The notes beneath the pieces were generated by a model. It saw only the letters and a list, made by a program, of their open reading frames with translations. It searched no databases and was not told where the DNA came from. 37,364 nt of DNA. Source: Desulfobulbus alkaliphilus (GTDB lineage: Bacteria > Desulfobacterota > Desulfobulbia > Desulfobulbales > Desulfobulbaceae). Made by a program: the position numbers and the translations under genes. Position 1 is the stretch's first letter. Each line of letters opens with the position of its first letter. Where the stretch lies: positions 1-37,364 of the forward strand of contig NZ_JAFFQC010000035.1 in assembly GCF_016918545.1 (NCBI RefSeq), in the 5' to 3' direction. Below are positions 33,862 to 37,364 of this stretch, one piece after another.

Positions 33862-35965
33862 CTGACTTGCTCGATAGTGTTTCGGACTGCTCCCCCTTTT
33901 TAACGATGTCCCGGGCCGTTGCCAGAAGGAAAGGGGCGATCAGATCGATATTGACCGGAACCGAGGAATAATCACGGTGCAGGTTTTCCATGTCATGTTT
34001 AAGGATCAGGATCCCATGTCCACCCAGGAGTTGCAAGGCGTATTGTTCCGCGGCACCAAGGTCCTCGGCCAGGAGGTGGTTTTCCACCAAGGCATAGAGT
34101 ACATGCCTGTCGTTGGGAAACCGGTGCAGCGCCCTGCCCAGAAACCATCTGCCCTGGCTGAGATGGCCGGCCCTGGTCAGCGCGACCCCGGTGTTGTAGA
34201 AATATCGCTCTTTGTTGACAAAGGTGCGTACCATGGCCCCATGGCTGCTTTGTGCCGCTTCCTCGGGACGGTCGAGCCATAGCAGCAGCATGCTCCTGAG
34301 GTTGAAGAATCGGCTTTGCAGATCATTTTTTTCGATGACCAGGTCGATCTGTGTCAGGGCCTCGGTGAATCTTCCCTGCAGGGCCAGGGCATTGGCCAGA
34401 TCAAAACGGGAGGTGATGAAATTGGGGTTGAGGTTCAGTGACTGTTGATAATAGTGGATCGCTTCATCCAGGAGGCCGTAGTTGGCATAGACCTTGCCGA
34501 TGTTGCCGACAATGGCTGCATTGAAAGTAGTGTCAGGATATTCTAAATCCAGAGAATGGGAAAGGAGGGCAACAGCAGTTTGTAAGTTTTCGATGTTTTT
34601 TTCTTTCTGCCAGCCATAGATCTCCCCCAACTTGGCATAGGGGCGGGCGTTATCCGGGGCTTTTTGCAGTGCGTCGGTCCACAGAGATTCCTCAGTGGCC
34701 CAGACCTGGTTGCGGCTGTAGGTACCTAGGCCGATGGCGATCAGAAAGAGAGGGATGGATGTGATCAAAACACCGTGGAGCAAATGTCGTGACTTGGCCC
34801 GGGCATGGTTGATGGCCCAGAGCAAGCCCGCTGCCACCGGCAGAAACAGGAAAAAGGATGGCAGATAATTGCGGTGTTCAAAGATCAGTTCCAGAGGGAT
34901 GATGGTTGACTCCACCAGGTGGTTGAGAAAGAAAAAAAGGATGGCAAAGCTGAGCAGGGGTCTTTTTCTCCATTGCCACAGCGCCAGGACAATCAGGGCG
35001 GCGACACCTAGCAGGGCGGGCAGGGTGGTCCATGGGTGCAGTAGCGAGGTGGACAAGGGGAAGCTGTGGTCAAAAGAGAGTCGTGCCGGTGCAGGATAGA
35101 GAAGCAGGGAAAGGTAAAAGAGAAGAATAGCGGGTTGGGTCAGCAGTCGTTCTGCGGTGGAAAAGGGTCTGAACCCCACCGGATCTGTCAGTGCCTTTAG
35201 ATAATTCTGGTCATGAATGTAGTAGGCGGCTGCCAACAGAAAAAGAAGGTTGGCAATGATGAGCAGATAAAAAAGAGTCTTTGAAAACCGGTCGGTCCGT
35301 TGCAGAAAAAGAACTTCAATCAGCAGCAGACTGGGGATCAGAGTGACAGCATTTTCCTTGCATCCCAGGGCAAGGAGAAAAAATAAACAGCAATAGAGCA
35401 GATGTTTGCAGCGTGGCAGGGTAGTATCTGCCTGGCGGGCTCGAATATAATTATAAACGGCAAAAATATAAAACATGGCCGCCATGGAGGCCATGCGCTG
35501 AACAATATAGGTGACGGCCTGGGTCTGGATCGGATTGATGGCCCAGAGGGTGGTGCTGAGCAGGGCAATGAACAGGAGATCTTGCACCGAGTATTTTTTC
35601 AAGAAAGAGGATCGCAGGAGAAGAAGAATGGTTTTACAAAGGAAAACAGCGGTCAGGATGTGGATGAGGAGATTGACGAGGTGATACCCTAAGGGGTTAT
35701 CTTGGCCGAAATACCAGTTAAGAGCAAAGGAGAGATTGGCTATGGGGCGGTAGAACTCGCCTTCCTTAAAAGGTTTGGCATACAGGGTTTTTTGAAGAGT
35801 TTCTGGTTTAAGGTTTTCAATGTGAAGCGGATAGTTGTTGAGTATATTGGGTGGATCATCAAAATGCCAAGGGACATGAACGGTATTGAAATATATAAGT
35901 GATGTTAAAATTCCTATTAAGATAATAATTCTGCTTTGATATGGAAATAGATTATTTTTTTTCAT
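33845..35965 (-). CDS. Membrane GT-C protein with C-terminal TPR repeats (TMTC/PMT-like)
   Basis: This protein has about 706 residues. The first 430 residues hold many hydrophobic segments, beginning IIILIGILTSLIYFNTVHVP, with a conserved early DDPPN loop, GEFYRPIANLSFALNW and IVQRMASMAAMFYI. These features recall TMTC/PMT-type O-mannosyltransferases. From about 450 onward, tetratricopeptide repeats follow, such as ALQKAPDNARPYAKLGEIYG and EAIHYYQQSLNLNPNFITSR. A glycosyltransferase for a secreted protein is likely. It lies directly after the pilin gene, so pilin glycosylation is a reasonable guess. The ATG at 35965 was chosen; a longer frame to 36007 crosses a hairpin. Confidence 0.78.
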   Translation of the reverse strand: MKKNNLFPYQSRIIILIGILTSLIYFNTVHVPWHFDDPPNILNNYPLHIENLKPETLQKTLYAKPFKEGEFYRPIANLSFALNWYFGQDNPLGYHLVNLLIHILTAVFLCKTILLLLRSSFLKKYSVQDLLFIALLSTTLWAINPIQTQAVTYIVQRMASMAAMFYIFAVYNYIRARQADTTLPRCKHLLYCCLFFLLALGCKENAVTLIPSLLLIEVLFLQRTDRFSKTLFYLLIIANLLFLLAAAYYIHDQNYLKALTDPVGFRPFSTAERLLTQPAILLFYLSLLLYPAPARLSFDHSFPLSTSLLHPWTTLPALLGVAALIVLALWQWRKRPLLSFAILFFFLNHLVESTIIPLELIFEHRNYLPSFFLFLPVAAGLLWAINHARAKSRHLLHGVLITSIPLFLIAIGLGTYSRNQVWATEESLWTDALQKAPDNARPYAKLGEIYGWQKEKNIENLQTAVALLSHSLDLEYPDTTFNAAIVGNIGKVYANYGLLDEAIHYYQQSLNLNPNFITSRFDLANALALQGRFTEALTQIDLVIEKNDLQSRFFNLRSMLLLWLDRPEEAAQSSHGAMVRTFVNKERYFYNTGVALTRAGHLSQGRWFLGRALHRFPNDRHVLYALVENHLLAEDLGAAEQYALQLLGGHGILILKHDMENLHRDYSSVPVNIDLIAPFLLATARDIVKKGEQSETLSSKSDDAER

Positions 35966-35980
35966 TATAAAGACAACGTT

Positions 35981-36005
35981 GAGGAGGAGGTTTGGCCTCC
36001 TCCTC
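35981..36005 (-). other. Perfect 10-bp hairpin after the pilin gene
   Basis: GAGGAGGAGG (35981-35990) pairs exactly with CCTCCTCCTC (35996-36005) across a 5-base loop. It lies 20 bases after the pilin stop and 15 bases before the next start. There is only a weak U-rich tail on the - strand. It may be a partial terminator or a mRNA-stabilising stem giving more pilin than membrane protein. Its arms also resemble Shine-Dalgarno/anti-Shine-Dalgarno sequences. Confidence 0.55.
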
Positions 36006-36025
36006 ATGTGCCTGTTAATTGGATA

Positions 36026-36445
36026 TTATTGCATAGCGTGTGTGTAAGCGCCACCAGCAGCGGCATTAGTCCAGTCTGGGTTGGCAAGTCGATAATCTTC
36101 TGGGCAACGGGTTGAAATATCAGTCACCACTATAGAAATAATTCCGTTGGGGTTACCGGTGATTGTCGCTGTGTTTGATGGATTGCCACTCAAATTACCA
36201 ACTAATCCCAAGTTAGCCATTGTCGGAAGATTAGTTCGTGATGGTACTGCAAAATAATTTGCAATAGCTGCAGCAATGGTATTCGCATCACTCTCTGCAG
36301 CCGAGCAAAAAGTCTTGTTCCTATAAGAAATAAAGTTAGGAATAGCGATAGCAGCCAAGATACCGATAATCGCGATAACGATCATCAACTCGATCAGGGT
36401 GAAGCCTTTTTCATTTGTTCTCAGTGTCAGTTTGTTCAGTGTCAT
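36026..36445 (-). CDS. Type IV major-type pilin
   Basis: This 139-residue prepilin has a short basic leader, then the prepilin peptidase site KG^[18 protein letters not shown] with Glu at +5 of the mature protein. A soluble domain has a cysteine in TFCSAAES and another in STRCPED that could form a disulfide. The ATG at 36445 is preferred over 36451 or 36460 because GGAGGG lies about seven bases upstream. A sigma-54-type promoter precedes it. It may be the major pilin or a pilin-like protein; a PilA-type name is plausible but unproven. Confidence 0.93.
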   Translation of the reverse strand: MTLNKLTLRTNEKGFTLIELMIVIAIIGILAAIAIPNFISYRNKTFCSAAESDANTIAAAIANYFAVPSRTNLPTMANLGLVGNLSGNPSNTATITGNPNGIISIVVTDISTRCPEDYRLANPDWTNAAAGGAYTHAMQ

Positions 36446-36475
36446 GTGCATACCCTCCAAAAGGTGTGTTGGTTG

Positions 36476-36500
36476 CCGCCGGGTGGTTTGTTGTCGGCGG
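36476..36500 (-). promoter_or_regulatory. Hairpin in the pilin leader
   Basis: CCGCCG (36476-36481) and CGGCGG (36495-36500) pair across a 13-base loop in the 5' leader of the pilin mRNA. It is followed on the + strand by a run of T. It may stabilise the mRNA or block read-through from the right on the + strand. Function is not established. Confidence 0.35.
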
Positions 36501-36524
36501 TATTTTTTTCTGTTTGCTGTCTAT

Positions 36525-36541
36525 AAGCATATGGCGTGCCA
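36525..36541 (-). promoter_or_regulatory. Sigma-54 (RpoN) promoter for the pilin
   Basis: On the - strand the bases read TGGCAC-GCCAT-ATGCTT. The -24 GG and -12 GC are separated by exactly ten bases, matching the sigma-54 rule; only the first base of the TTGC box differs. It lies about 80 bases before the pilin ATG. Pilin promoters of this class are commonly RpoN- and PilR-dependent, so this fits known biology. The predicted start is near 36514. Confidence 0.72.
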
Positions 36542-36892
36542 TTTTGGAGTCGTATCTGAAAGTGTTATTTTTCTAATGAGTTATAGGAGAGACTCTCTTT
36601 TTCCCTGTTCCAGGGAATGCACAGTGAGCGAAAGAAAAGGCCGCAGTGGTGACACGGATTGTCTGCTGCTGACAATATTTGTCACCACCAGGTGACTGTT
36701 TAGGGCATCCGTGGAATCGTGTCTGCGGGGTCAGGCCTAGAAGATGCCAAGATTGTGCGTTGAAGGTATACATTCCTCTGTACGCAAACCCTGGATGAAA
36801 ATCAGACAAGCGTCCTTTAGTTTGTAAATAATTGAAAATATAATTTTTTTATTAAATGGGGGGATCTCTGACTTCCTCTCATTGACAATAGA
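36542..36892. other. Gene-free region between pilin promoter and transposase remnant
   Basis: About 350 bases show no convincing gene. Visible features are a 7-bp stem TTCCCTG/CAGGGAA (36601-36617), the inverted repeat at 36646-36688, and a GGGGTCAGGCCT string near 36727 that resembles transposon-edge sequences. AT-rich sequence follows near 36830-36860. Enhancer sites for an RpoN activator would be expected in this interval but none is identified. Confidence 0.45.
36646..36688. repeat. Imperfect 18-bp inverted repeat
   Basis: Arms at 36646-36663 and 36671-36688 match at 15 of 18 positions around a 7-base loop. The outer nine and the inner six bases are perfect (GTGGTGACA and ATTGTC). A third partial GGTGAC follows at about 36691. 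It sits upstream of the pilin promoter, so it may be a regulator-binding site or the remains of a small mobile element. Confidence 0.45.
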
Positions 36893-36912
36893 GGAGGTTA
36901 TTTATATCCTCC
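36893..36912 (+). promoter_or_regulatory. Hairpin sequestering a Shine-Dalgarno-like GGAGG
   Basis: GGAGG (36893-36897) pairs with CCTCC (36908-36912) across a 10-base AT loop just before the transposase-like ATG at 36922. Transposase genes often carry such stems to block translation from outside transcripts. The start itself has no well-placed Shine-Dalgarno sequence. Tentative. Confidence 0.35.
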
Positions 36913-36921
36913 ATAGCTATC

Positions 36922-37167
36922 ATGTACCTGCGAACAACCCAGAGGAAAAATAAAGACGGCACGGTGACGGTCTATTATCAACTGGCCCACAGCGAGCGCC
37001 ATCCGGAGACCGGCAAATCCTCCGCCAAAATCATTCACAGCTTCGGTCGGGCCGATCAGGTCGATCGGGAAGCCCTGGTACGGCTCTGCCGCTCCATTGC
37101 CCGGGTCTGCGGTGTCACCGTGGTGGATCCGCTGGATGACAGCACGCAGTCAGATGCGATGGAATGA
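36922..37167 (+). mobile_element. IS1634-type transposase N-terminal fragment
   Basis: This 81-codon frame starts MYLRTTQRKNKDGTV and continues YYQLAHSERHPETGKSSAKI and FGRADQVDREAL. That is the conserved N-terminus of IS1634 (IS4-superfamily) transposases. It stops at 37167, whereas full proteins are about 450-600 residues, and no catalytic DDE region follows in the 200 bases to the window end. It is a truncated remnant or a minimal N-terminal form. The 3' part of the element is absent here. Confidence 0.75.
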
Positions 37168-37204
37168 GATAAATGCCCGATAACGTGATTCGTTGGATAT
37201 CTTC

Positions 37205-37238
37205 GTGGGCAGGCAAATAGACGTCTGCCCACCCTTTT
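37205..37238 (+). terminator. Hairpin with T-run after the transposase fragment
   Basis: GTGGGCAG (37205-37212) and CTGCCCAC (37225-37232) form an 8-bp stem with a 12-base loop, followed by CCTTTT. That fits a weak intrinsic terminator on the + strand, placed 38 bases after the fragment's stop. It could also be a REP-like palindrome. Confidence 0.5.
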
Positions 37239-37364
37239 ATCTGTTGGGGTACGTTCCTCACCCACAACCTACAGACCCATTTTTTGAAAATGAATAGATA
37301 ATCGGTTTTTTCCTGCTCACTTATCCGGTATGTCTTCCGGCCATAATTGGGCGCCATGCAACAC

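Noticed and set aside
36601-36617. TTCCCTG/CAGGGAA stem as a terminator
   Set aside because: No T-run follows on either strand and no gene ends next to it.
37115-37357. 80-codon - strand frame at the right edge
   Set aside because: It is opposite the transposase fragment and the terminator hairpin; no recognisable motif.
1-37364. CRISPR array or tRNA gene
   Set aside because: No regularly spaced direct repeats and no cloverleaf-like segments were noticed on reading both strands; a dedicated tool was not available.

Overview
The window is a 37 kb surface-glycan locus from a Gram-negative bacterium. The best guess is a deltaproteobacterium-type organism (Desulfobacterota, perhaps Desulfobulbales). 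This rests on a sigma-54-type promoter upstream of a type IV pilin, a VKOR-DsbA fusion, the winged-helix/nucleotidyltransferase regulator heading the locus, and an IS1634-type transposase remnant. The taxonomic call is inference. No rRNA, tRNA or CRISPR array was seen.

Layout. (a) 131-3734, + strand: a DPM1/GtrB-like GT2, a GT4 and two SAM methyltransferases, tightly overlapping. (b) 25770 down to 3793, - strand: about 22 kb of nearly continuous co-directional genes, convergent with (a). It is headed by a winged-helix/nucleotidyltransferase-like regulator, a decayed MazE-like antitoxin and a PglK/MsbA-type ABC exporter. The nonulosonic (pseudaminic-type) acid genes follow: pseB, a VapB-like small gene, a PIN-pseC fusion, pseF, a Pse-associated methylase, a pseH-like GNAT, a pseG-methyltransferase fusion, an amidohydrolase, a WbqC-like protein and a NeuB-family synthase. 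After these come modification and transfer genes: methyltransferase, radical SAM/SPASM, PIG-L deacetylase, a large unknown HHGSMAEEL protein, methyltransferase, GT4, a broken methyltransferase, GT2 and GT4. (c) 26083-28638, + strand: gmd and fcl (GDP-L-fucose). (d) 36445 down to 28769, - strand: type IV pilin, a PMT/TMTC-like TPR membrane protein, VKOR-DsbA, a MntA/HepT toxin-antitoxin pair, a GT-C membrane glycosyltransferase and UDP-xylose synthase. (e) The right edge carries an IS1634-type transposase N-terminal fragment and several hairpins.

How it fits together. The locus could supply CMP-pseudaminic-type acid, GDP-fucose and UDP-xylose, together with glycosyltransferases, decorating methyltransferases and a flippase-like ABC exporter. 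The products would go to a surface polysaccharide or to glycosylated pilin or flagellin.

The most unusual points are these. A VapC-like PIN toxin domain is fused in frame to the aminotransferase PseC, directly behind a VapB-like small gene. PseG is fused to a methyltransferase. The only nonulosonate synthase has NeuB/LegI-type rather than PseI-type motifs. Toxin-antitoxin-derived modules recur (VapBC-like, MazE remnant, MntA/HepT and a regulator with a nucleotidyltransferase-like fold). One methyltransferase is broken by a TGA codon and by a shift at a 9-A tract. A REPIN-like inverted REP pair lies at 32510-32587.
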